A stretch of DNA of 64,000 nucleotides, from the NCBI GenBank assembly GCA_018398575.1, contig JAGTXZ010000014.1, positions 1,054,001-1,118,000 of the forward strand, written 5' to 3'. The notes beneath the pieces are model-generated. The model worked only from the letters and a program-made list of their open reading frames with translations. It had not been told where the DNA came from and made no database searches. The DNA is from Ampelomyces quisqualis (lineage: Eukaryota; Ascomycota; Dothideomycetes; Pleosporales; Phaeosphaeriaceae). Positions 53,001 to 62,308 of this stretch are shown piece after piece. Every line of letters begins with the position of its first letter. The stretch's first letter is position 1. Made by a program: the position numbers and the translations under genes.

Positions 53001-53282
53001 CCCCCCTAAGACACCGCCAAGGCCAGATTAGCCAATCATTCCAAGTAGATCTAGCCCCGCACTCACATTCAGTTAGACCAAAAAGTCTAACATGTAAACT
53101 TTTTACATACGGAGTACAATCCTTTGCTTTGACAGCGCGGATAAGCATCTTCGCAATTCAATTTTTTTTTCCTGCACTTTTGAAATCTGCGTCATCAGAA
53201 TACGTCTTCGGCTTGCTAGATACAGAAAATATTTCAGGTGTGTGGGTGGCTTTGAAGGGCTTTGAGACAGGGGCTTGAATAG
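53001..53282 (+). repeat. Dispersed repeat, copy B (less mutated)
   Basis: Inverted counterpart of 15179-15463. It begins GCCCCCCTAAGACACCGCC and ends near CTTTGAGACAGGGGCTTGAA. It keeps CpA/CpG sites that are TpA/TpG in copy A and holds an internal TACGGAGTAC at 53108-53117, which has no counterpart in copy A. No coding capacity. The element class is undetermined: the length suits a MITE, SINE or solo LTR. Confidence 0.8.
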
Positions 53283-53586
53283 GCAGCGAAGCCAATGTGG
53301 AACAGTGTCACTGTGTCAGACTGACTGCAGTCACTGCACTGGCAGCAATCTCGTGGCACAAGCATGATGCATGCCAGGTGCCAAGTGGGGCCATGAGACT
53401 GTGAACAAGCAATGCCTGGGTTTCGAGCTGCGAGCAGGAAGACCAGGAAATGAGCACAATCATGTCGCCGGAAGACAGTCGGCCCGCCCGGCGGACCCTG
53501 AGGAAAAGCCGTGAATGCTGAATGCCTACGCAGGCGACGGCATTCATGAAACCCGATCCTGCTCGCCCACGTCCGCGCTCCCTGCC
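53283..53586. other. Promoter side of the DUF1279 gene
   Basis: About 300 bases without a gene. It includes CAGTCAGTCTGACACAGTGACACTG-like short inverted words around 53305-53340, which I do not interpret. Confidence 0.3.
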
Positions 53587-54409
53587 ATGAAGACTCGCAC
53601 CGCCCGCCTCTGCACAGAGCAGCTCCTCTTTGGGCGCGCCGTGCAGACGACGCCGAGGACGGCCGCCCGCCCGCCGACGACGCCGCCGCTGCTGCGCTCC
53701 TTCTTCACCGCGACACACCCCGCGGCCTGCGCGCGGCGAGCCCACACGTCGCCGTCGCTGTCGCGCGCCCGCCTGCTGCTCCTGCCGTACCAGCCCGCCG
53801 CTCTTGCCCGCCGCTTCCGCTCGTCCCTGCGCTTCAAGAGCGCCCAAGCTCCGCCGCAACGTCCCGACCCCACGCCGCACCTCGGCAGCCCGGAGCCCGC
53901 TCTGTCGTTCTCGCAGCGCCTCAGACAGCTGTCGCGCGAGTATGGCTGGACGGCCGTGGGCGTCTACTTTGCTCTGTCCGTGCTCGACTTCCCCTTCTGC
54001 TTCCTCGCCGTGCGCCTGCTTGGGACGGACAGGATAGGCCACTACGAGCATGCCGTAAAGAATGCTTTCTGGACCGTCGTGCGCCTCGCTTTTCCGCATG
54101 CTGGCGCCAAGTCGACGGCCATGTCCGACGACGTTGCCGAGGCGACTGCGAGAGAGGGCGATATGGGAGCCACAGACATGGCCGTCAAGAGCAGTGCTGA
54201 CGCATGTAAGACGCTTCCTCACACCTGCATCTTGATCGACGCTCATACATGCAACAGCAATCTGGACCCAGCTTGGTCTCGCCTATCTCGTCCACAAGTC
54301 CTTCATATTCGTCCGTGTACCCTTCACCGCAGCTATTCTGCCTAAAGTAGTGAAAACATTGCGATCCTGGGGCTACAACATTGGAAAGAAGAAGCCCAAG
54401 AAGACATAG
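53587..54409 (+). CDS. DUF1279 (FAM210/Nat2-like) mitochondrial membrane protein
   Basis: Exons 53587-54205 and 54258-54409 (52-base intron, GTAAGA, CAACAG, phase 1) give 256 residues. The first ~85 residues are Arg/Ala/Pro-rich and nearly free of acids, a mitochondrial presequence. DUF1279 begins at about 108: SFSQRLRQLSREYGWTAVGV, then YFALSVLDFPFCFLAVRLLG. The second exon completes it with IWTQLGLAYLVHKSFIFVRV and PFTAAILPKVVKTLRSWGYN, and a Lys-rich end. The family includes human FAM210A/B and yeast Nat2, inner mitochondrial membrane proteins linked to mitochondrial translation and erythroid or muscle physiology in animals. The exact biochemical role is unknown. The N-terminal codons are extremely GC-rich, producing a 312-codon antisense ORF that is not a gene. 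Confidence 0.9.
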
Positions 54410-54863
54410 TCCATGTCTTCGAGTCTGAGGAAGCCCTGATTTTGGTCTTCGATGCTCCGCAAAGCATTTGTGTGCCAGGCAAACGCTCACCTGGAGACTT
54501 TCATGCATTACGACCGTGTAACATCACTTGCTTGTAACATTCAATCTGTAAGAACCTCATGTATACCTAAAATTTCACACAGCACGTGTACTGCGTCGAC
54601 AACATGTCATGCCCATGCTACTATTGTCACTGAGAAATGCGCGGGAGCTCTCTCGAATTTTCTTATTCTTGTTCTCTGTCCTGCATGCTTTAATGACGGA
54701 CAGGTTCCGCTTGTGCTTCTACAGCGTTGTACTGCTTGGGCAGTGCTAGCCGTCGCGGCCAGACTGCCCTCGCCCTCTTATACCTCTGGTATCGTTGCAT
54801 GAGAGGCCGATACGGATCTGCTTGGTCTTGATTGACATTTGTACTTGTTTGCTGGCAAACCGG
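54410..54863. other. Convergent spacer
   Basis: Nothing that I can support between the DUF1279 gene and the BTB-like frame. Confidence 0.3.
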
Positions 54864-55463
54864 TTATGCACCCCACCCGCCTGGCGCTGACAACCGTGAG
54901 AGCTCTTCTGACTCAGCCAAGCAGTTCGTGAGCGGCTTCTCACAGCCTCTCCGCTGCTCGCTGGTGTCATGCTCGTGATCATCACACGGCCGAACGACAT
55001 CATCCTGCGGCATATCACCAAAAGCAAATTCCGTGTACCTCGAACGCACGTCTGCAAGAAACTGGCGAGGCCAATCGGATGGCTCGAATGCTCTCCAGTC
55101 CTGGTCCAGAGCAAAGTAGCAATATGTATCAGCAAAATACTTGCACATGGGTGCGCCGCTTGACAGGCTGTCGAAAGCACATCGAACCATCTCTGCCTCT
55201 GGAAGTGGTTCGCGGGGCTTGCATTCGATGTGGTAGAAGAGCTGAGTCATGGTGTGTGTCCTCAGTTCCAGTACGTTGTACTCGTCGCCGAAGACGTGCA
55301 GCTCGATGAGGTTGTTGGTCAAGAGGTCGCCGTAGCCTTCGCCATCATAGAAATACCAAGCCCAAGTCACCATATACCCGAGATGCGGCAGGACTCTCCT
55401 GTCAAAGCGCGTAGTAAAGGCGACTCGAATTGTTCTTGATTCAACGCTAGTCAAGTTCAACAA
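54864..55463 (-). pseudogene. BTB/POZ-like fragment lacking its N-terminal half
   Basis: An open frame of about 199 codons without an ATG at its start; the first in-frame ATG is near residue 31. The text LIELHVFGDEYNVLELRTHT resembles the C-terminal part of fungal BTB/POZ proteins, where the helix after the dimer core reads 'L..LYVFADKYDVPALR'. Upstream text (RTIRVAFTTRFDRRVLPHL) could be the distorted preceding helix. The KVHK..LLxxxSPYF core of a BTB domain is missing, and the frame meets stop-rich DNA before the next gene, 50 bases away. I read it as an N-terminally truncated member of the large fungal BTB family. A spliced 5' exon is not excluded. Confidence 0.45.
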
Positions 55464-55514
55464 TTCCCGACAATCAGAATGGTGATATTGTACATTTTCA
55501 TTGTAGCCGAGCTA

Positions 55515-56311
55515 TTATGCAGGCGCTTTTGATCCTATTCCGCCAGCATGACTCTTGCTCGTCTGGTGCCTGACCGTCTTTCGCTTCATTGGGATGGCAC
55601 TTGTTCTAGCACGCCGGATACGATTCGCGGGGCGGTAGAGGGCCGTTTCTTCCCAGTAATGCATTTTCCGCTTTATGCGTTCTTCTGGATACACCTTCTT
55701 TGGCGGAGCCAGTACTCGCTTATCGACTCCCTGCTTCTTCTGGAGGCGCATGCTTCTGACCATGTCCTGCAGCTTCTCCACGCCATCCACACGGTAGCGC
55801 GTGACCTTGTCGACGTGCTTTGCCGTCCTTGCACTGAATTGTCTCCTTGGGGTTGATTGCGCAAGTGTTTTGGCAGTCATGGCGAAGCGCAGGTCTTTGG
55901 GCCCGTCAACGAGTTCGAGGATGGCGGACTCGGCCTGGTCCTCCTTCATGGGTTCGATGCGCAGTATGCGTGTATAGCCGCCCGGCCTGGCCTGATAGCG
56001 CTGCCGTATGGGCCCGAACAGTTTGGGCACCAGTAGATTCGGCTCCTGGCAGCTGTGAGCACGTGGTTGGGAGTTGGTGCCTTGTGCACACATACAAATA
56101 ATATCTGGGTGGCTCTCCGCCGCGTCGCCTCGGTGTTTTTCTTACCCAACGTCACCAGCTTCTCCGCTAGCCGCTGTGTCTCCTTGGCCTTGTGCCATGT
56201 TGTTGCGATTGTCTCGTGCTTGAAGAGCGATGTGACGAGATTGCGGAGGAGTGCCTGTCTGTGGGCTGACGACCGACTAAGGTGGCGGAATTTCATGTGG
56301 CCGCCCGCCAT
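55515..56311 (-). CDS. MRPL8: Mitochondrial large-subunit ribosomal protein bL17m
   Basis: Exons 56311-56096 and 56045-55515 (50-base intron, GTATGT, TGCCAG, phase 0) give 248 residues. The first exon has the L17 core KFRHLSRSSAHRQALLRNLV and HETIATTWHKAKETQRLAEKL; splicing joins ATQILF to EPNLLVPKLFGP, followed by RPGGYTRILRIEPMKEDQAE, the second hallmark. The C-terminal extension (about residues 150-248, rich in K/R) is typical of fungal mitochondrial versions. The protein sits near the exit tunnel of the mitoribosome. Its promoter is shared with RNR1. The start chosen is the ATG just before GGHMKFRH. No upstream presequence is seen, as L17 family members often carry an internal one. Confidence 0.95.
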
Positions 56312-56575
56312 GCTGGGCAGTTGGGTGCTTCGAGGGGCCGCAGAAGTGCATGCATGTCTACCGAGCACGTCGACGAAAAGCTCGGGGAGCGGCGCACTTT
56401 TCGCCGATGCTCGTGCCCGCTCCAAGCACTTTGGCTGCCAATGGCAGACGCGACGCGAAACCGTGCACGACGCGTCGACATTTAAGGGCTCCCACCCCTC
56501 TCCCACAACACTGCACCCACTTTGTCTATAGACACACCCTTGCCACCCCAAATCCCCCCTTCCTGCCCGTTCAAC
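56312..56575. promoter_or_regulatory. Divergent promoter MRPL8 / RNR1 with MCB and SCB boxes
   Basis: 264 bases between ATGs. On the plus strand there is a Swi4-type box CGCGAAA at 56454-56460 and an MluI box ACGCGT at 56470-56475, both 100-120 bases ahead of the RNR1 ATG. These are the sites through which SBF/MBF drive G1/S genes such as ribonucleotide reductase in yeasts. Function here is inferred. Confidence 0.65.
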
Positions 56576-59429
56576 ATGTTTGTCTTCAAGCGCGGTATGT
56601 AGCACATACTACCTCCCTCTCCCCCCCGCAGGCTGCTGCACTGCACTCGCCTCGAGACTGACGACGCGACTCCAGATGGACGCAAGGAACGCGTGCAGTT
56701 CGACAAGATCACAGCCCGCGTGTCGAGGTTGTGTTACGGGCTCGATCCTGACCATGTCGACCCCGCAGCCATCACCATGAAGGTCATCTCTGGCGTCTAC
56801 CATGGCGTGACTACCATCCAGCTCGACGACCTGGTACGTCGCCCTCCACGCGTCTCGCGTCTGCTCTTTTCTTTTGCTCTAGGCCTCACATCTGCAGGCG
56901 GCCGAGACTGCGGCGTACATGACCACCACACATCCCGACTACGCCATCCTGGCTGCACGTATCGCCGTGTCCAATCTCCACAAGCAGACGAAGAAGCAGT
57001 TCTCTGCCGTGGTTGCGGACCTGTACAACTATGTCAACCCCAAGAACGGCAAGAGTCAGCCCATGATCTCAGATGCCGTCTACAAGATCGTCCAGTCACA
57101 CGCCGAGGAGCTTAACTCAGCCATCGTGTACGACCGCGACTTCAACTACCAGTTCTTCGGCTTCAAGACACTGGAGCGCTCATACCTTCTCCGCATCAAC
57201 GGCAAGGTTGCCGAGCGACCGCAGCATATGCTTATGCGTGTCGCTGTTGGCATCCACGGCGAAGAAATCGAAAAGGCCATCGAGACATACGACTACATGT
57301 CGCAGAAGTACTTCACACATGCCTCCCCCACGCTTTTCAATGCCGGAACACCAAACCCCCAAATGTCTTCCTGTTTCCTCATTGACATGAAGGAGGACAG
57401 CATAGATGGCATCTACGACACCCTCAAGACGTGTGCCCTGATCTCCAAGACTGCTGGCGGTATTGGTCTCAATGTGCATCGCATCCGCGCTACTGGCTCG
57501 TACATTGGCGGCACCAACGGAACCTCCAATGGTCTTATCCCCATGCTTCGTGTCTACAACAACACTGCTCGCTATGTCGACCAGGGGGGCAACAAGCGCC
57601 CAGGTGCTTTCGCCATCTACCTTGAGCCATGGCACGCCGATGTCTTTGGCTTCCTTGATCTACGTAAGAACCACGGCAAAGAGGAGGTTCGTGCTCGCGA
57701 TCTCTTCTACGCTCTGTGGATTCCAGATCTGTTCATGAAGCGTGTGCAAGAGAATGGGGAATGGACGCTTTTCTGTCCCAACGAAGCCCCTGGCCTCGCC
57801 GATGTTTATGGTGACGAGTTCGAAGAGCTCTACAGCCGCTACGAACGCGAGAATCGCGGTCGCGAGACGGTGCGCGCACAGAAGCTCTGGTATGCCATCC
57901 TCGAAGCCCAGACAGAGACAGGCAACCCTTTCATGCTGTACAAGGATGCTTGCAACAGGAAGAGCAACCAGAAGAACCTTGGTACCATCCGAAGTTCCAA
58001 TCTCTGCACCGAGATCGTCGAGTACACTGCTCCCGACGAGGTCGCTGTGTGCAACTTGGCTTCACTTGCTCTGCCGTCTTTTGTCGACTACAAGCGCGGC
58101 GAGTTCGATTTCGAGAAGCTCCACGAAGTTACCCAGGTAGTCACTCGTAACCTCAACAAGATCATTGAGGTCAACCACTACCCTGTAGAAGAGGCGCGCC
58201 GAAGCAACTTCCGTCACAGACCTATTGGTCTTGGTGTGCAGGGTCTTGCCGATGCCTTCCTCGCCCTGCGTCTGCCTTTTGAGTCACCCGAGGCCAAGAA
58301 ACTCAACATCCAAATCTTCGAGACAATCTACCACGCTGCTCTGACATCGTCTTGCGACATTGCGAAGGAGCTTGGTCCTTATGCTACTTACGAGGGCTCG
58401 CCTGTCTCCAAGGGTCAGCTCCAGTACGACTTGTGGAACGTCACCCCTACTGACAAGTGGGACTGGGCCTCTTTAAAAGACAAGATCGCTCGGCACGGCG
58501 TTCGCAACTCTCTTCTCGTGGCGCCAATGCCCACCGCCTCTACTTCACAGATTCTCGGCAACAACGAGTGTTTCGAGCCATACACATCGAACATCTACTC
58601 CCGCCGTGTCTTAGCCGGCGAGTTCCAGATTGTCAACCCTTGGCTTCTGAAGGACCTCGTTGATATGGGCCTCTGGTCTGAGAATATGAAGAACCGTATC
58701 ATTGCTGATGGTGGTTCAATTCAGAGGATCCCCAACATTCCTGAAGAGACCAAGACCCTGTACAAGACTGTCTGGGAGATCTCCCAGCGCACTATTATTC
58801 AGATGGCTGCGGATCGAGGAGCGTTCATTGACCAGTCTCAGTCGCTGAACATTCACATGAAGGAGCCTACTATGGGCAAGATCACGTCGATGCACTTCGC
58901 TGGCTGGAAGCTGGGTTTGAAGACAGGCATGTACTATCTCCGGACCATGGCTGCTTCAGCTCCCATTCAATTTACCGTCGACCAAGAAGCTCTCAAGGTT
59001 GCTGATACCAACATTGCCCGAGCTCTTCCCAAGACACGACGTCAGCCCGGTTTCCAAAATGGAACGACTTCGCCTGCTCCTTCACCTGCGCCCAGGCCAA
59101 TGTATGCAACCGAAGCACCGAACGGAGTATCCGACTCCAACGGCGTTCCTACACCTGTTGCTACACCACCCCCAGTCGCTGAGTCCAAGGGTGCTCTAGA
59201 AAACGCCCTTGCTGGTAAGCCTTTTAAGGCTGACGTTGAGGAGGGTGACAGTCCCAAAGTACTTGCTTCTGATCCTACTAGCAAGCCTGAAGAAGAGGTG
59301 CTTTCGAATAACAAACAGGAGGAAGATGCTGAAGAGGGAACCACTGGACGTGATGGCGACATCTACGCTGACGCTGTTCTTGCCTGCTCTATAGAAAACC
59401 CAGAGTCTTGCGTCATGTGCAGCGGTTGA
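56576..59429 (+). CDS. RNR1: Ribonucleoside-diphosphate reductase, large subunit
   Basis: Exons 56576-56594 (19 bases), 56676-56833 and 56898-59429, with introns of 81 and 64 bases, encode 902 residues. The N-terminal ATP-cone is VFKRDGRKERVQFDKITARV. The radical chemistry residues are all visible: Cys218 in MSSCFLIDM, Cys444 in VAVCNLAS, and the N-x-C-x-E set at about 427-431 (SSNLCTEI). The MPTASTSQILGNNE loop is present. The C-terminal tail ends CVMCSG, the swinging dithiol reduced by thioredoxin/glutaredoxin. The enzyme makes deoxynucleotides and is controlled by dATP at the ATP-cone. The region from about 760 to 880 is a low-complexity P/T/E-rich linker, as in other fungi. The tiny first exon, with its codon split GA|T, is easily overlooked. 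Confidence 0.98.
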
Positions 59430-59959
59430 GCTGCGCACCTGTGCGAATCGATGATAGAAGATGGCGGGGCATTCGGTTGTCTAGTATTGGTATCGTTCTT
59501 CCTTGAACCTCTGCATAAAGGTTACGGCGTTCAGGGATCATGTCTGGATACACGGAGAGGAATGAATCTATGATTTGGATAATGGTAGTATTAGTCATGA
59601 TAAGTACAGCAATTGCACGTTTTATAAGAACCAAGTCCCTCTGCCATGTCGATGTGATGGAGCTGTACGCCTTACGTCCTGACGATCCGGTACCGGTAGC
59701 AGTTTGCCGCGGCTTGATTCCGCAGTGGAATCCCTACCCACATACTGCACTGCACGACCTTGTTGTACACATGCGCCTGACCAAGTACAAGCCCTAAGAC
59801 ATGTGCGAGTAAGATCACATGGTATACGACTTTCTATAAGACTCAACTCTATTACCATATCGAGTTCTCTACTGCCTTCAAAGCCTGTCCAAGAAACCTA
59901 CGCCGGACGCCACGTAGCTCCGCAAAGCCCCACCACCGGTATCTGCTTCGAAATAGCTC
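59430..59959. other. Spacer after RNR1
   Basis: 530 bases with no supported gene; a plus-strand frame at 59540-59797 is anonymous. Confidence 0.3.
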
Positions 59960-60458
59960 ATGCTCACTCTCCGCCCCCGCTTCCGCCTCCCAGCTGTACC
60001 TACTGCTCATCTCAAGCCGTACACGCCCACCTCGACGGCAAAATTCGTTCGCACAATGGCTTCCGGCGGTGCTCCTCTCCAAGAATGGCTTGTCATCATG
60101 CCAGACTATGTTGGCGCGTTGGACAAGCGACTTGCGGCTCGACCGGAGCATTTGCAGGGCTTGAAGAGCGATAGAGAGGACATGTGGCTGTGGGGTGGTA
60201 AGTTGTGGACAGAAGTCGCATCGGGTTTGGCGTCGGTGGCTGATTACGGCAAATGTAGGTGCCATGCTGGAAGAGCCTATCGAAGAGGGAGCTTCAGGAC
60301 CACCAAAGATGAAGGGTTCTGCGATGCTGGTTGGCGCGAAGACGAGGGACGAGGTGGTTGAGCGGCTGAAGCAGGATGTCTATGTTGCTCGAGGCGTGTG
60401 GGATGTCGAAAAGGCTCAGATCATTCCGTTTAAGAGTGTGCTAAGGAAGGCTTTGTGA
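59960..60458 (+). CDS. YCII-related domain protein
   Basis: Exons 59960-60197 and 60259-60458 (61-base intron, GTAAGT, ATGTAG, phase 1) give 145 residues, or 113 if translation starts at the second ATG (60056). The YCII fold is seen as EWLVIMPDYVGALDKRLAARPEHLQ, then LWGGAMLEE, GSAMLVGAKTRDEV and ARGVWDVEKAQIIPFKSVL. The His after RP and the conserved Asp of the small ferredoxin-like fold are present. The first 32 residues (LTLRPRFRLPAVPTAHLKPY…) lack acids and are Arg-rich, so a mitochondrial form from the first ATG and a cytosolic one from the second are plausible. Fungal YCII proteins are small, of unknown reaction; some bacterial relatives are dehydrochlorinase-like enzymes. Confidence 0.88.
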
Positions 60459-60709
60459 CATACAAGTCATGGTGACAAGGTCTCAAGGTAGCCCAATTCG
60501 ACAGAAATAAAAATGGGCTGGGTTCGGGAGGCCTTTACAGCCTAGATGTTGTTCTTCACTGGCACCTTGGATCGGCCCATCAAGCGGCTCTAGCATTACT
60601 GTCATGAGATGGACTATTCCAATCCACGCCCCGGATGTTGCACGCCAGCTATTCTCCAAATCGTTATGTTGCCGCGCCCGACTTTGCCTTCAGATATATT
60701 GAGAACGAT
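60459..60709. other. Convergent 3' spacer
   Basis: Short spacer between the YCII and deacetylase stop codons. Confidence 0.3.
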
Positions 60710-61573
60710 TTAGCCGAGACGAGCTTTCGTGGTATTGGTATGACCCAAAGTCCTTACACTCCGCCTAGTCCCATCATTGCTCACCATCTCCTTCTCTTTA
60801 GCTGCCAACAGCCCCTCAACGGTCGTGACAGTATAGCCCCTCCGCTTCAACTCTGGCAAAACTGTCCTTAGCATGGGTACTGTCCAGCTGCGGCGATCGT
60901 GGCAAATGATGATGCCTCCTGGACGGACCATACTCAGAATATGCCGTGCGTTGACGGTAGAGTACGAAATTTGCGCGTCGTGAGGGTAGATGCTACCCAG
61001 AACCATCTGGTAGCCCATCCCCTTGATTTGTTGGCGCATGGACGAGCTGAATAATCCTGATCCCGGGCGGAAGAAGCGATTCGGTGGCCGCTGGACACTC
61101 ACGGATACATATGCGTTGTTGATGTAGCCTTCCACCTCGGCGAGTTGTTCAGTGAGTTGTTGTGGCGATAGAGAGCGCGATGGCTCATCGTGCATGGCGT
61201 GGTTCCCAAGCTCGTTACCGTGAGAAACCACGTACTCCAAGACCTGTTCTCGTCCTTTAACTTGCCCGCCAATCACGAAAAAAGTTGCCTTTGCTTCGTT
61301 TTCCTTCAGGACGTCTACAATATCAGCAGTATATTGCGATGGAGCATCGTCAATGGTCAAGGCAACAATCTTGTCCTTTACTGGCACGTGCCATAGAGCG
61401 TCTGGCCAGCGGTACTCGAGGTATCGGATCAGGAGAATTGGTGGCTTGTATATGACATAGAACGGTGTGACGAACGTGAGAAGTGTGAGTAAGGCGATGA
61501 ACATGGTGAACAGCCGGGTGCGGCGCGCACGGCGGCGAAAGACAGGCAGCAGGCGGAAGAGCCGGCGATACAT
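60710..61573 (-). CDS. Membrane-anchored polysaccharide deacetylase (CE4, chitin-deacetylase-like)
   Basis: An intronless gene of 287 residues. A basic cytosolic tip (YRRLFRLLPVFRRRARRTR) precedes a membrane anchor at about 22-42 (FTMFIALLTLLTFVTPFYVIY), so the enzyme is type II, facing outward or into the lumen. The NodB domain starts KIVALTIDDAPSQ at 68-80, where the Asp pair includes the metal ligand/base. The second motif HGNELGNHAMHDE at about 118-130 supplies the two His ligands (125, 128; the spacing HxxH differs slightly from the usual HSxxH). RFFRPGSG is motif 3 and GGIIICHD motif 5. CE4 enzymes remove acetyl groups from chitin or related polymers; the substrate here is not certain. 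The length is short, with no chitin-binding module. Confidence 0.9.
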   Translation of the reverse strand: MYRRLFRLLPVFRRRARRTRLFTMFIALLTLLTFVTPFYVIYKPPILLIRYLEYRWPDALWHVPVKDKIVALTIDDAPSQYTADIVDVLKENEAKATFFVIGGQVKGREQVLEYVVSHGNELGNHAMHDEPSRSLSPQQLTEQLAEVEGYINNAYVSVSVQRPPNRFFRPGSGLFSSSMRQQIKGMGYQMVLGSIYPHDAQISYSTVNARHILSMVRPGGIIICHDRRSWTVPMLRTVLPELKRRGYTVTTVEGLLAAKEKEMVSNDGTRRSVRTLGHTNTTKARLG

Positions 61574-62308
61574 TTGCTGCCTTTGCGGGATACTTGGGCA
61601 ACACGGGGCATGTTATTGCAATCATTCGAAGTCCGCCGACATGTACATATGCGTCCATGGTTAATGGCAAGCCGACGCTTGTTGGAGATGGCCAGGAGAT
61701 GTACAAGGTAGGACTAGCGCTGCACGTGGTAACGCACCATGATGAATTTTCTTCGACGCAGACGAGGAGCCTTCTCCTTCCATGCAAATGCCACTTGCCA
61801 ACACAACATTGTTTGTCTTAAAATATATCGATCTGTTCGGGAATGGCGACGTGAAGGAGTTTCACCGTTGTAGATTGTAGCATGTGCAGACACATGTCAC
61901 ATAGCAGAGACACTCTCTACCGTGCCTCGCATTATCACCAGTCGATCAGTGTAAATTATCGCCAGGAACCAATTTGTCACGCTTGTACGAAATCACCACC
62001 TTCGCCACAAGCCCTCTAAGAATATTCCAAGAAAGACTGCTGAGCGTTTAATTGACCCGACTGCCCAAGTTAGTGGCTCTTCGGGTCTCATTGCGCTCAC
62101 ACAACACATCAAGCCATAGGAAAACGTCATGCGATAGCGTTGGGTATATAACGAGGTGCTCGTCGCACCTCCACTGTCCGGTAACGCCTAGTGGCTCAGT
62201 TGTTTGAGCACACACACGCAAGACATGCACAAGTCTGTATCCAATCAAGTGCGTCCTTCAATGCATCCGTGTTCTCTAGCCGATCCCATGCTTGGTTGGG
62301 TGATGTTT
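61574..62308. other. Spacer without gene
   Basis: 735 bases; promoter side of the deacetylase gene on the left. No ORF of interest. Confidence 0.3.

Noticed and set aside
53308..54246. 312-codon minus-strand ORF
   Set aside because: Antisense shadow of the GC-rich DUF1279 gene; Arg/Gly/Glu-rich low-complexity text.
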